Shown piece after piece: positions 26,101 to 38,700 of a DNA stretch of 64,000 nt. A program made the translations under genes and the position numbers. Source of the stretch: Pyrocephalus nanus (lineage: Eukaryota > Chordata > Aves > Passeriformes > Tyrannidae). The stretch is taken from positions 15,359,501-15,423,500 of the forward strand of contig CM076267.1 of the NCBI GenBank assembly GCA_038380795.1. The letters run 5' to 3'. Every line of letters starts with the position of its first letter. Within the stretch, counting starts at the first letter, position 1. The notes beneath the pieces were generated by a model that searched no databases, was not told where the DNA came from, and saw nothing but the letters and a program-made list of their open reading frames with translations.

Positions 26101-29100
26101 CTCTTTTGGCAACCAATGCTGGACAAATAAGCCCACCCCAGAATTCACTTTAGAAGAGGCTTGAGATCATGTGCCCCAGAGGCAGATGGGATTTGTGAGC
26201 TGTGTAAGCTCAGACTACACTTCTACAGTCATAGGATATCTATCAGCAAGAGGATGGATCTCTAGACGTATCAGAGGAGAGCACCAGAACTCAACCCACC
26301 CCTTGGCTTAGTCTTCCTGAAGAAAGCGTTAATGCAACTGCACTTCTTCCAGTCACATCTTGTGATCCTCCTCTATTTTGTGTCTGCTCTTTGCCAGCTG
26401 GGAAGGTACCACACTGACAAATCATCTACTATGACTCTGCCAGTGTGGTGCAAGAGGGATTGGGTAAACCCGACCTTCCTGTTTCATTCTGGACAGTAGC
26501 ATGATGGGAGGTGTATATGACAAAACGGAAGAAAAAAAAAAAAAAGTGTGTTTCTTTGTAAGGTTTATATTTGCACAGCTGAACTTTCAATGGAGTATGA
26601 GTTTTAATCCCCTCTTTTCTCTCTCTCTCTCTCCAAAATTTTTTTCTTCTACTTTTTCTCCTATATTTTTTCTATTTTTCCTCCTCGTCTTCTTTAACAT
26701 CCTAAAGCAAAAGTGGGTTTGGGTTTAACATGAGGGTGTGGATGTAGCTGGTGCCTTTGATCCCCTACCCACCCTTTCCTTTCCTTTCCTCTCCCCAGAA
26801 ATCAAAGCTGGAAAGTATCAAATGAAAAACTGCACAGCACAGGCCCTGATCTGTCAGCATTTGGGTTTGGATCAAACTTGTCCAAAGCCATAGATGCAGC
26901 TGGAGATTGCTGGTGGTTTCAGCCACTTTTTCTCTTCCCCTCTGAGATCACTGGGTCGAAGCTTTCTAGAGGATACAGTTCAGCTCTGAAACATCCCTGA
27001 CTAGCAATCACTCTAAAAAATATTAATCCAAGTATCTTTAAAAAAAATGGAGAAGAAAACAACTGAGGGGAGTGTAAAAACTCTTGGTGAACTGTACTTT
27101 CTTCCCTGCCTATTATACTTCTGCTAAAATAGGTGTTTTGTGCCCGGCTCACCAAAATGATAGATCACAAGAGTCTGCTGTTTTAACTGAGTTAACATTT
27201 GTTAGTACAATCAAAGGCAATCAGAAAATCTTTGGAGAAGATTTTTTATAACAGTGACAGCTAAAACATAAAGGGCATCTGTATCAATGCTTGTGTTATT
27301 AAATACTTTCAAGTTAGAGGACCATTCCTGAAGTCTTCTGTCATCCACCTGTCCTAAGGCTTTAGAGTCCCTAAAGGGTGCGTGTTTCTTGCATGCTGTT
27401 GTAAACAGCCAGTGTGTACAGCTGCACACACGGGCTCCTCATCTACAAAAGAATGGAATTCTTTTTTCTTGGCTGGGGGTGAGAGAATGCAATTCCTCGA
27501 GGGAATCTCAGACCCTTGAGGCCTGAGATTTGTAACCTAGGCTTCTAGGTGGAGGTGAATTTGTAAAAGGTCCCTTCATCAGAGCAAGCAAGACATTCTC
27601 CACTCCAGACTTCCCCTCCGAGGGTGTGTTGCAAGACCTGCACCAGGCCAACAGCCTCACTTCTCTCACTCCTGCTCTATTTTCATTCATTTTTTCAGGT
27701 GTGCAAATTAAACCACAAGAGAAGGGAGAAAGGTCTCTACCAGTAGGGAAATTAATTAGCATTTGAGAGATAATGTTTCAAATCACAGCTTTCTTTGGTG
27801 ATCTTCCTCACAACCTCAGGCAGAACACTTTGGACTCCATCCAACCACTGTACCACAGAGATTATGGCAGTCTCAGGCAGTTGCAAGTGGTGTATGCATT
27901 GAACAGAGAAATGGACAGGAGACTGCCAGATAAGGTCAGTGGACACAGACCAGTGTGAATTTTCAGGTAAATACTTATATAAGGTGGCCTAGTCCTAGCC
28001 CACTCATTCCATTACTGCTTATTGAACAGTCAGTAACCAAGACACACAGCACTTGGAAGATCACTCTTGCACCCCAGATGCAGGTGTGAGTCTGAAATGT
28101 GGCAAGTCTCAATTGCTTTGCCTGCCCCAGGCCATGCAGTTGGCACTTAATAAACAAACACAAACATGTGTGGGTGTGATTAAAGGAACTTCTGGCATGA
28201 ATTTGGGAAGTGCAACTGCATGACAGCAGATACAGGGGAGGCTTGAGGATCATATGAAGAGAGTTCTGGATAAAGTTCACTTTCCCCCTATAGCTCTCAG
28301 GTGCCCCATACTAGCCCCACTTGCTACAAGAGTCAAGATAAATGTGCACACAGTATTTCTGCTCACAGATAGCTATATGAAAGTCTTTCTGGGAGAATTT
28401 GTTTCAGAAATAGATACTCTAAATTTTTATGACCATGACCATCAGAATGACATTCTTATTTGCTGAAATGAAGCTTTGAACCGTTGGACAGGAAATTATG
28501 AGAAAGTATTTGGAAAGGAAATTATTAGAAACCATTTGATTTTGTTCTGCCACGGATCTTATGCATTTCCACTGCCATTGTTTCTGAGCTCCTGCCAGTA
28601 GGGCAGAAAATAACATAGCTGCCATCTGCCTAGTGTTGTTTGTGTCTTATCCTTTTCCCTAGGGGAGATGCAGATAGAGTAGAAATCTTTGTCTGGGGTG
28701 GATTTGTTTTGCTCTGGGTTTGTTGGGGTTTTTTTTGTGAGGTTAGGAGAAGTGGTACATTGGTTTTTTGGACACTGAATGTCACAGGTAGCCATCACGA
28801 TGGACGGGTGGATAGATAGAGCTCAGATGATTTCGTCAAATAGAGTTGCTAATGCAATCTGTCCCTTGGGGTTATATTGTCCTGGCTGTAAAGGGTACCC
28901 CAAGCTATTCACAAACCAAGTAAAGACTAATTGTGTGGCACAAGACTGAAGCAAGGGAAGGAAAAACAGTCCTAGTTTGTTGTGGCCCTTGAAACTCCAC
29001 ATTAACAGCACTTGCTAGTACCACAATATCACTGAGAAATAACTCTGAGAAATAACTCTGAGGCATGATACATTTTTGACTTTTCCGAATTATTTCCTGA

Positions 29101-29693
29101 GATTCGACTCCAAAAATCATTGTGGCTGGCTTACTTATAAACATTGTTTCGTGGAGACAGATGTGCCTACTTGGATTCTGCAAGAGTCGCCTTTAACATC
29201 TTTGTCAGTCTCTGGAAATGGAAATAATCAAGCGCTTGATGAAATTTACAAACAGCAATAATTTGGGAAGAGTCACGAAAACAACTGCAGCAGAAAAGTA
29301 GAAAAAAAGCAATTTGGGGAGTATAATTTGGAAGTAAATAGCATAAAGGAAGGTTGCAGTCTAATTGTATTCACTGGTGCCCCTAACAAAAGAAAACATC
29401 ACAAAGAACTAATGGGAAAGTAAGATTTATGAGACAGATAAAGAAAAAAGAGCTAAGGGTTTATGGCACCTTTTGTTTTATGGCATAAACTGGCAGCAAG
29501 AGAGGTCAGTGTGAATTGTGCAAAGGGATCAAGTCACTGAGACACACAATCTAGAAAGATCAAAACCCAGAACAATTAATTTGATTCTTGAAAGGAAGAT
29601 AATGACAAGATCATGAAATTCAAAGAAAACATCTTCACATGATGAAAGAACTGGAATACATGATATATGCAGAAAGGATAAAGATCTGAAGAT
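23174..29693. other. Unique non-coding DNA
   Basis: No gene is recognised in about 6.5 kb. Minor features are an A run near 26528-26544, a pyrimidine-rich block at about 26611-26695 including (CT)n, and a perfect 13-bp tandem duplication (GAGAAATAACTCT) at 29034-29059. The open frames (25854-26060, 26919-27155, 27508-27762, 27975-28280, 28905-29183, all minus) have no motif. Confidence 0.4.
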
Positions 29694-29855
29694 AAAAAAA
29701 CAAAAAAACAAACAAACAAACAAAAAAAAAAAAAAACCAAACCAAAAAAAACCAACCAACAAACCAACCAACCAACCAACAAAAAAAAAAAAAAAACAAA
29801 AAAACAAACAAACAAAAAACACAAAAACAAAAAACCAAACAAACAAAAAAAAACA
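29694..29855. repeat. A/C-only low-complexity tract
   Basis: About 160 nt of the plus strand contain only A and C, arranged as poly-A, (CAAA)n and (CCAA)n blocks. The three long Phe/Val/Trp-rich minus-strand frames across it are artefacts of this composition. Confidence 0.95.
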
Positions 29856-32800
29856 GTCATTGAGTAAACAGGGAGGGGAGATAATCATCCAGACTGCAGA
29901 AAGTAGGAAGAGATTGGCTATGAATATTGTAGGAAAACATAAACAAAGGAGAAATTTGAAGCCATTTTTTTCCTGACAGTGAGATCAGTGGCACTATCAT
30001 AAAGTCTTCTAGGGGTGTATTGGGAAACCCAGCATTTAGGGCTGTCAGATCCCATCCTGAGAAAAAGCATGGGTAATATCTATGTGCCAAACAGTTCTCT
30101 GAAAGCAGGGAAGCTGCCAGACACCCACTGTTGGTTTCCTAACTTCCATGACTTCGTATTTTTATGGAGTAGCCCCAGTCTCTGTCTTTAAAAAACTTGC
30201 ATTAGATATTTCATTCTCACTGTATTCTAGAGTAAAAAAGGATCATATTAGGGATATGATAGGGACATGGTAGTGACAACCTCGTATTTGGAAATAGTCA
30301 CCTAACTAGCCAGTGACAGATCCAGTCCTCCTGGCCTTACCCAAAAATGACTTGTCCACACTTTTAATCTTTTTGGCCACATCTTTGTCATAGCTCACTG
30401 CACTTAGTATGGCAAACCACACATCAGACTAAAAGCTTTCATTAAAGTTTCAATTCACACATCTGTAGGATTTATGGCTGGAGGAGACCATGTTAATTAT
30501 CTATCTGTTGTGCTGCACAACAGTGTCAAATTAATTTCTCCCATTAACTCAAGCCTGCATTCCCAGTTTGAGCCAAGTCATATTTGTATGTATTAAATAA
30601 TGACACAGTAGATGCAACTTTGCTAAGTGCCTGAAAAGGATAATAGAAAGATAGTGTTCAGAATTGCCAGAATCAAGGCATTTATATTTTCATGAACTCT
30701 TCTGTATAAACACTAAGCTTTGTGCTATCTTGCTGTCAAGGATATGCAATAAACTCAGATTTGTCTTGAAAGCCATTAGATAAATAGCAAGTAATTTCCT
30801 CTTGAATGTGTCTGTTTCTTGATTATGTGTGTGTGTGTGTCATCATGAGTATGTGAGTATGCATTTTATTTTGTTGGGGCTTTTTATGCTTTAAACTTCC
30901 AGAGTTCTTCCCCCTCCCCTTTTTCCTTTTGGATGGAAGCTCAACATTTCAGTTGCTTGTTTTATAAGGCAATGCATCATCTCTTCTCATTGCCATTAAT
31001 TAGCCAGTGTAATATTTTCCACATGAAGTCACAGGACTTGAAATGAACATATTTCAGCATCAATTAGGTCTCTGCTCATGTGAGGGCCCAGCTGCACTTT
31101 AAATACTATTTATATAATGGTAATGAGCCAGTCATCACCACTGCTGGCTTCCAACAGGTTTTGTACAGTGCCTACTTGAATATGATTAGAAGTGTGTGGA
31201 TCCTTCCCCCCCCTTCTTTTTTTTTTTTTTTTTTTCCTTCCCAGAAACTATGCTGAATTAAACTGACTGATTTTTAAAGCCATAAAATGGGCTGGCAGCA
31301 GAAAATCGGATGTTATTCTTGGTGTCTGTTATATTTTCTTCTATTTTCCTTGGAAAATGCTTCCATCAAAGGCAGGAGTTTCTCCTTTTAACATTCCTTA
31401 GTTTTCACCCCACCACCCTCTTGCCTTTCTTGAGGGGTAGAGGTGGTTTCTCTTTGGCATCTCTCCTCTCATATACATATTATTTTAGGAAAAAAACCTA
31501 AAGACATCTAAGTAACCATGACTTGTAGATGGTATTATCAGAGGGATCCAAAGGAAAAAAAATGAGGTTAGAGAAGCTCTGGCAGTACTCAGTGAGGATT
31601 AGGTAAAATCCACAGGGATAAACAAGACCTGACCCAGATCCCAAACTCTACACTCAGACACAGTCAGACTGAGAGTTCAGAAAATTTCTTTTGAAATAAA
31701 ACTCTGTGTTGTGGTGTCCACAAAAACCCTGCCTGGTGCAGCTAGAGGTAAGTGTGTTCATTGGTAAGTAATGCAATCAGACTGAACCATGTGTGTGTCC
31801 TGCAGTTCAAAAAAAAAAAAAAAATAAATCCCCTGCAAATACACTACAACAGTCCTGTCTCTTGTCTCACTTGCGCTCTAACAACTAGATACCCCCACAA
31901 CATCATATTCTCATCCCTCCCAAGCATTCCTATGGAGAAGCAGTGTTAGCAGCCACTCCATCTGCCCTTTCATGGTTCAGGAGAAATACGTGACTTGTTT
32001 GCCTGTGCCGTTGTGTGGATGAACAACTGATTAGGGGAAAAGGCAAGTAACAAACTGTACTTTTCTTTCTTGGCATAGTGAGGTTCCCAGTCTGAGTTGA
32101 GTAACAAGGAGCTCCAGATTCTTAGTTCAGTTTCCATGAAATCTTTGCTTCCAGGAACCCTTTCCTGTGAAGTGACAATGTCAGGTACCAGTGAACCACA
32201 GTATGCAGGTGGGATAAGCAGTCAAACAATGACAGCTCAAGTGCCCTGGGCAACTTTAAATACTGGGCAAGACAGAAATAGGCTCATTGTCTCAGCCATT
32301 CCCTCTGCTGGCTGGGTCCTAGGATTCCTACCATCCTGGCAATCTCTTGTATGTCACTAGCTCCCAGATAAACCACAAAAACTGCTCGTGTAGCAGACTA
32401 TATCAAGTTCTTTTTTTTTATGTAAAGAACAACAGGGCCTTCATTAAAAAGAGCCTCATCATCTTTTCTAATTAATATCATCAGAAGTAGATGGTCTAGC
32501 CAGATGCTGCATGAAAAAAAAAAGGTCCTGTCATGCCCTAGTGGGAATGATGGAAAAGTGATTGGTGTACTGTGAGGTTTCCCCTGTGAATATTAGTGTG
32601 CTCCTAGAAAGTCTCCCCTCAAAGTCTCCCTCTACCTAGCAAATAGACATCATCACTACAGATATTCAGGGCATGTTTTTTTTAGAAACATAGAAAATCT
32701 GTAGCCCAGGTCAGGTCTGGAAGCCACTTCCAGACTGGCTGGGCTCTGAAGCAGTTGCCAGGGCAGGACAGGAACAATGCGGTTTTATTCTGCTCTGATT

Positions 32801-33120
32801 GGAGCATTTCCAGAGGAAATCTGCTGTCCAGTTTCCCAGCCAGCATCTCCACTTGTGAAGATGCATGCAGGCACTGAGGCCAAGAGGAAATAACATCTAA
32901 ATGTGGCCTCCCAACATCTTGTTGGTTATTCCCTCCAAGTGTTTCATCTGCCTGTAGTCAAAACAAATAAACAATCAGAAATCCTATATTCCAGCCATCA
33001 GCCATCAAAGTCCAAGTGGAAGGGTAGGGTTTAGAGAAGCTAAAGACACTCAGTTTTTAAGTGGTAGTGAGTTGGGGTTTTTTTCCTGATCTCACACATT
33101 TTTATTTTTATTTTCACTTT
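29856..33120. other. Unique non-coding DNA
   Basis: No gene is recognised. There is a short (GT)n at about 30826-30840, a C-run/T-run block at 31206-31235, and an A run at 31809-31824. The frames at 32097-32360 and 32711-32896 (minus) have no motif. Confidence 0.4.
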
Positions 33121-33204
33121 ATCATAGAATCATAGAATCAACCAGGTTGGAAAAGACCTCCAAGATCATCAAGTCCAACCCTTGATCTAACACCACCATG
33201 GTTA

Positions 33205-33882
33205 CTAGACCATGGCACTACATGCCACATCCAGTCTCATCTTAAAAACCTCCAGGGACGGTGAATCCATCACCTCCCTGGGCAGCCCATTCCAGTGTCT
33301 GATTACTGTCTCTGTACAGAACTTCTTTCTAATATCCAACCTAAACATCCTCTGGCACAGATTAGGCCCATGCCCTCTTGTCCTACTGCTGGTTGCCTGG
33401 TAGGAGGGACCAAGCCCTGCCTGGCTACAGCCTCCTCTCAGGTAGCTGTAGAGAGTGATGAAGTCTCCCCTGAGCCTCCTCTTCTCCAGGCTAAACAACT
33501 CCAGCTCCCTCAGCCTCTCCTCATAGCACTTGTGCTCCAGTCCCTTCACCAGCCTGGTTGCTCTTCTCTGGACCTGCTCCAGCACCTCAATGTCTTTCCT
33601 GGACTGAGGGGCCCAGAACTGAACACAATACTCAAGGTGTGGCCTCATCGGTGCTGAGCACAGGGGAAGGATCACTGCCCTGCTCCTGCTGGCCACACTG
33701 TTCCTGATCCAGTCCAGGATGCCATTGGCCTTCTTGGCCCTCTGGGCACACTGCTGGCTCATGTTCAGCTTCCTGTCAATCAGCACCCCTGGATTCCTTT
33801 CCACCTGGCTGCTCTCCAGCCACTCTGTGCCCAGCCTGTAGCGCTGCAGGGGGTGTTGTGGCCAAAGTGCAGGACCCGACAC
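33205..33882 (-). pseudogene. CR1 ORF2 C-terminal region, open 225 codons
   Basis: This is the C-terminal part of the CR1 ORF2 polyprotein (endonuclease plus reverse transcriptase), which drives target-primed reverse transcription. The open stretch covers the region after the catalytic palm. Recognisable blocks are [60 protein letters not shown], then FRLDIRKKF and [10 protein letters not shown], ending SAMV. The terminal stop at 33205-33207 matches the family's usual end. The first ten residues are out of family register, so a frameshift lies just upstream. With no endonuclease or complete RT the copy cannot move by itself. Confidence 0.93.
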
Positions 33883-33951
33883 TTGGCCTTGTTGAACCTC
33901 ATCCCGTTGGAATCAGCCCAACTCTCCAGCCTATCTGGGTCCCCACTCAGG

Positions 33952-33983
33952 GGGTTAGGGTTAGATTAGGGTTAGGGTTAGGG
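33952..33983 (+). repeat. Interstitial telomeric repeat inside CR1
   Basis: The plus strand reads GGG followed by TTAGGG, a degenerate TTAGA unit, then three more TTAGGG units. This vertebrate telomere repeat sits between two CR1 segments normally separated by other sequence. The CR1 text goes from TATCTGGGTCCCCACTCAG directly into the telomeric unit and resumes at TCAACACTCCTCCCCAG. It therefore replaces part of the element rather than flanking it. Confidence 0.95.
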
Positions 33984-34103
33984 TCAACACTCCTCCCCAG
34001 CTTGGTGTCATCTGCAAATTTGCTAATGGTACACTCCATCACTTCATCTAAATCATAAATAAAGATATTAAATAGAACTGGGCTCAACACTGATCTCTTA
34101 CAT

Positions 34104-36006
34104 GCAGCTTCAGTAAAGACTGCTTTTAACAAGGGAGAGAGGTTTAAAGCCTGAGATGTGTAAGGAACATGCACATTACAGAACAACAAAGGCAGCTAAA
34201 AACACGGGGGCTGACGGGAGGAAACCTCAGCTTGTGGTGCATCAGTAATAGCTGCTAGTAGTGATTCCCACGGAGGAGAGTGAAGTCTGTGCTATTTTAT
34301 CAGGTTACGTTTCCCAAGCTGCAATTTTAGCTTAATCTGTTCTCAGGGCTTTAATCACCAAATTCACAGTAGCAAGAGTATCAAACCCTTCTTTCTCATC
34401 CTCCCCATCTCTCAGCCCAAGTCCCAGGATAAAAACCACAAAGGCCAATGCGAGATATGAAAAAAGAACATCCCTGAGATGGAACAGACCCAGTGCAAAT
34501 TCCTAGAAAGCATAAGAGATCTTTAAAACAATAAAGAGTTGTTTTATCCAGCTCTTACTGAACAGATTTCTGGGCAGATGTTTGTGCTGGTGAAACCAAC
34601 CCACGTCACTGGCTAAGAACACCACTGATGACTGTCTCCATACCCCCAGCAAAGAAGAAAAACAGTGGGCAGCAGCAGAAAAGAGGCCAATCTGGCAACC
34701 ATTTTGTGGCTCCACTCAGAGGAAAGAACTTGAAAGAAAAGCCAACATTTTGGGATGGTTTGACCAATGTCCAAAATATCATGACATGACCAAACTCTAT
34801 CGACAGCTCATCTGAATAAAATAATTTTTTTCTGTTAGGATTCTCTAGCCCTTTCAGGGTCACTCTTGGAGAAAGACTGCAGTTGGGAAGGATGGGGAGT
34901 TTAATTGTCTGTGAGCAACTACTTGAAGGAAGATATTTACATTAGTTTGCTATGATTCTATTGCCCTTTCTTTTCCCCCCATTCCACAGTCTTCCCATCT
35001 GTAAACAATATTTTACATTTCTGTAAGTTACAAAGATTTGTGTTCAGTGCTCTAGGAGACCTTCAGTGCATCAGAAATGTCCTAAGCAGAAAGAAAAAAA
35101 AGGTTTTTTATGGATCTCTGTGAAAACTAGAGGAACTCCATCCCATGGTGTTGCAGGTCAATGGAGTATTAGACCTAGCAGCAGTAACAAAATATAGTGC
35201 CTTAGTTTGTCAGCTGGAGGACAAAAAACCCCAACCAGCTAGATTGAAAACAGCTGTTTCCTGCAGCCCACCTCCTTTGGACCATTTTCACACTATGGTA
35301 TAATCTATATTGGTCTTACAAAGAAGATGGTCATATTTCTGAGAGCACAGTGTGACGTAGAATTTGAAGTGAGGAATGAGGAAAAATGACAGTTTTATTT
35401 TTCACCCAAAAAGATCATGAAATAAGCAATAATCAATATCAATGAATAGTATTAAGTCTCCAAATCTAAACATTTTGTAAGGTAAGACAGCTAGAAGGAG
35501 ACATTGTGAAGGTAAAAGAAAAGCATGGAAGGAAACTCAGTGTCTCATTCTAACAATTTTGTTCTTTCCCTAGAAAGAACAAAGTAGTCTATCTGAGTAG
35601 CTTTGTTGCTTTTAAGTCTGGAAAGGAAACACCCTTCTAAAATACCCCCTGACACAGCCTTTAAGCAATGAAAACAAACTAAATCATTCCACATGAAAAA
35701 AATATATGTTGTATGAAAATATAATTTACAGTTCTGTTTTTCTTCTATAGGGCTATTCTATCTATAGTTTACCATAGAGGATAATCAGATAGTTATATGA
35801 TTTAACTTTATTCTATGCAAAATCAAAGCTGTATTTAACTAGGGCAGAACATTTAAGGATGACTTGATTAGTCATTTTGGTTACCCTGGGAATTACAAAG
35901 TTCATAGCTTTTAAAGTAGGGTGGAACCATTGTAAGATCCAAGGATTCTGAACTTGTGACTTCAGGAAGGCTTCTTGGTTGTCTTGCTTTTCCATAATGC
36001 TAAGAG
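34104..36006. other. Unique non-coding DNA
   Basis: No gene or recognisable repeat is seen. The frames at 34503-34715, 34606-34863 and 35813-35995 (all minus) have no motif. Confidence 0.4.
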
Positions 36007-36370
36007 ATCATAGAATCAGAATGGCTTGTGTTGGAAGGGACCTTAAAGATCACCTAGTTCCAACACTCCCACCATGGGCAGGGACAACTTCCACAATATC
36101 AGGTTGCTCAAAGGCCCTTCCAGCACTTCCAGGGATGAGGCATCCACAACTTCCCTAGTAAACTGTTCAAATACCCTCACAGCACTCTCACAGCAAAAAA
36201 CTTCTTCCTAATATCTAATCTAAACCTATTCCCTTTCAGTTTAAAGCCATTCCCCCTTGTCCTATCACTACATGCCCTTGTAAAAAGTCTCTCTCCACCT
36301 TTCTTGTAGGGTTCTTTCAGGTACTGGAAGGTCACAATTAGGTGGGAAGAACCCCCAAACCCAGGCTGAG
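36007..36370 (-). mobile_element. CR1 LINE 3' fragment
   Basis: A second, more diverged antisense CR1 starts at its 3' end (ATCATAGAATCAGAATGG). It then shows the family's antisense text in order: GGAAGGGACCTTAAAGATCA, the CCTTGTCCTATCACTACA block, and AGGTACTGGAAGGTCACA. A residual coding stretch on the minus strand keeps [10 protein letters not shown], the ORF2 C-terminal motif also seen in the 33 kb copy. Similarity fades around 36370, so it is strongly 5'-truncated and belongs to a different CR1 subfamily from the 33 kb copy. Confidence 0.92.
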
Positions 36371-37435
36371 TGTGACTGGGTTCTGCTGACCTGTAGAAGT
36401 CTACAGTAAAATTTTGCATGTGCATGTTTGTGTGTGCATGCACATGTGCATGTGTGCTTATAGGTTCATACATATAGAGGCAGTGAATGTGTGAGTATAT
36501 AAACAAATATTTTACATACTTAATGCTTCAAATAGTCCAGTTCCATCAAGCCAAAACTAATTATTAGTTAAGTCAGTAGACATGGAGAATTTAAAGCAGT
36601 GGCATAAGTATGAATAGTAATCAGGAACTTCTAAAAAAAATCTTAGTAGATTCCACCAAGCTGAAATGATGTACCTCTAGATGCTGATTACAAAACCATG
36701 TTGGCTTATCAGGGATTTTGAATGTCTCACAGAGTAATTTACTGACATAATATAAACACATCCAGACACACCAACATGTATGTATTATACAAAGCAAATA
36801 AAAATTAGGAAGGTGAGTAGAAAGCTGCAAGGAAAAACATGCATCAATGAGGACTATGAACAACATAAATAGTTTGTTTTAAAGTAAGTGACACTTATTT
36901 TAAGTGGCACAAGGAAAACAAACAAAGGATACTGGATATGATGTGACAATTAAGTGAAGGAAAAAATGTTCAGAAAATCAATCTCCCTCATGTCCTTGAC
37001 AAAATGTATTGTATGAGGTCTATATACTACCTTTTAGCAAGAATGAGAAGGATACTAAAGAACAAGGATGAAGGGTAGATATTATAATTAAACAACACAT
37101 ATCCGTAAGATTTGAAGGAGTTAGACAGGGCATGCACTCTTCTGGTGGGACGATTCTCTTCTGATTTCACATATCCCAAAGTTAGGATTCTTGATAAGAA
37201 TCTCAAAGAGCCTCTGTGTCTATTAATGCTAAGGTACAGATAAAGTGTTTTATCTCATCCAAAGGCAGGTATAATAAGTCCCTCTCAAATGTATTTATGA
37301 ATCTTCATTTACAGTAGAAAACATAGGAGATGTAGTGTGGGATGCATTCCCAGCTGTTAAAGAACAAAGATATGTGGCATAATCAACAATTTTTGCCGTT
37401 GCAATTTTTAGTGAATTTGGTGCTTCAGTGAGCTT
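36371..37435. other. Unique non-coding DNA with TG/CATG patch
   Basis: A purine-pyrimidine alternating patch (TGTGCATG-like) lies at about 36416-36470. The rest is AT-rich with no gene or repeat family recognised. Confidence 0.5.
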
Positions 37436-37862
37436 TCAGGGGCTGGAGTACATAATGTACAGTGGGAAGCAGAAATAGATGGATTTCTTCATCCTGGAGA
37501 GGTGAAGGCAAAAGGGGAACATATTTCTGTCTTCAGCTGTCTAATGGAGTCTTACAGAGAAGATGGATCTAGAAAACTCTTAGAGATTCATAGCAAAAGG
37601 ATGAGAAGCAGTGGGAAATTTGTAGGTATTGTTCACCTCTTGGGAAATTTAGCTTGCCAATCAAGAACAAAATTTGTACAATGACTATGTTAAAGCACTG
37701 GGAGCAGTTCCCAGAAAGGCTGTGGAATCTCTGCCCTCATAAAGACTCAAAATTGGACTGGACAAGGGCCTGAGCAGTTGACCTTCATTTGAGTTGTGGG
37801 TATAAGAAAGGAAGAAGTCCAGAGGTTCCTTCCAAACAAAATTTCATGATTCTGTGTTTTCC
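37436..37862 (+). mobile_element. CR1 LINE 3' end, sense orientation
   Basis: This diverged CR1 reads in the plus direction. It shows GGGGCTGGAGTA at about 37439, and AAAGCACTGGGAGCAGTTCC with AGGCTGTGGAATCTCTGCCC around 37692-37735. After these come ACTGGACAAGGGCCTGAGCA and the terminal AGAGGTTCCTTCCAA with a TGATTCTGTG end at about 37847. These match the ORF2 C-terminus and 3' UTR order of CR1. Stops and indels are frequent, so it is an old copy. Confidence 0.85.
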
Positions 37863-37929
37863 CATTATAGCTGTAAGTCTGACAGCTTGACATATACCCC
37901 GAGAGAAATCATGACATGACATGGGCTCA

Positions 37930-38700
37930 GCTAATAAACAATTACATTAGGAAATATAAATTAGGCAAATCAACAGAGTTTTATGGGAAACAGATCCTGT
38001 CAAGACAGCTTGATATCTTCATTTGATAAAATTACCAGTTTGGTGTCTAAAGATAATCTTGTTGATGGAACAAACTTCTGTAAGGCATCTGACTTTGAAC
38101 TGCAGGATGTTTTAATTAAGAAACTAAAAGGACACAGAATGCATTTGGCCTTCATCCAACAACTCGGAAATCTCTGACTTGTGGGACTGTAAAAGAGAGA
38201 ACTCCTATGAAGCCAAAGCACTTGTGGAAAGGCCCAGCTGGCATCCATTTCTGTCTCACTGCTCTTCAAGGAATGTGGGAGGAACTGTAATACTAATACC
38301 TACAAAGTTTTCATAGTGTACAAAGTCTTAACAAGAAGAGAAGTGGGATGGGGAAACAAAAGACAGTAAAGAGTGAAGGTTGGTCATTGGTACAGATTGC
38401 CTTGGATCACCCAGCAAACTCAATGGAAGAAAACACAATGCAACACAGGTTAGATGCATCCAGCTGTAGAGTTGTCCATCTAGGCACAGCAAGTGTAATG
38501 GAGTTTATGTATAGCTTAAAGGACTCCACACATGGCAGTTGCAATTTTAATAATTATTTGAGGGCCTCTGTGGACACAGTATCAAGGAGATAAAAATGTG
38601 ATTTCTGGAAAGAAAATATACACTAAGAAGAAACAGAAGAAGTAATAGATAATTGTCTTTGTCATTGGTGCAACGACTGCTGAAGTACAGTGTTCATATC
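37930..38700 (+). mobile_element. CR1/L3-like LINE reverse-transcriptase fragment
   Basis: An old sense-oriented fragment shows several family blocks in order. They are AAATTACCAGTTTGG near 38027, ACTTCTGTAAGGCATCTGAC near 38075 (the 'D.CKAFD' palm motif in nucleotide form), GTCCATCTAGGCACA near 38473, and ATTGGTGCAACGACTGCTGA near 38664. It therefore spans from the palm domain toward the C-terminus, with large diverged gaps. It lies just downstream of another CR1's 3' end in the same orientation, so the two are separate insertions rather than one element. Confidence 0.6.

Larger units (their letters stand above)
33121..34103 (-). mobile_element. CR1 LINE, 5'-truncated, relatively young
   Basis: This is the clearest transposable element in the window, antisense to the plus strand. 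Its 3' end carries two ATTCTATG-type repeats (33121-33140 read in reverse) and a short 3' UTR. ORF2 follows from the SAMV stop at 33205 up to the palm domain, including [10 protein letters not shown] and the catalytic FADD motif (FADDTKLG at about 33990-34015). It is truncated on its 5' side at about 34100, as is usual for CR1 insertions from incomplete reverse transcription. Divergence looks low compared with the other copies. An internal segment is replaced by telomeric repeats at 33952-33983, which also breaks the reading frame. Confidence 0.96.

Noticed and set aside
29529..29888. Three overlapping Phe/Trp/Val-rich minus-strand frames resembling membrane segments
   Set aside because: They are produced by the A/C-only tract read in reverse. 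The hydrophobicity is a composition artefact.
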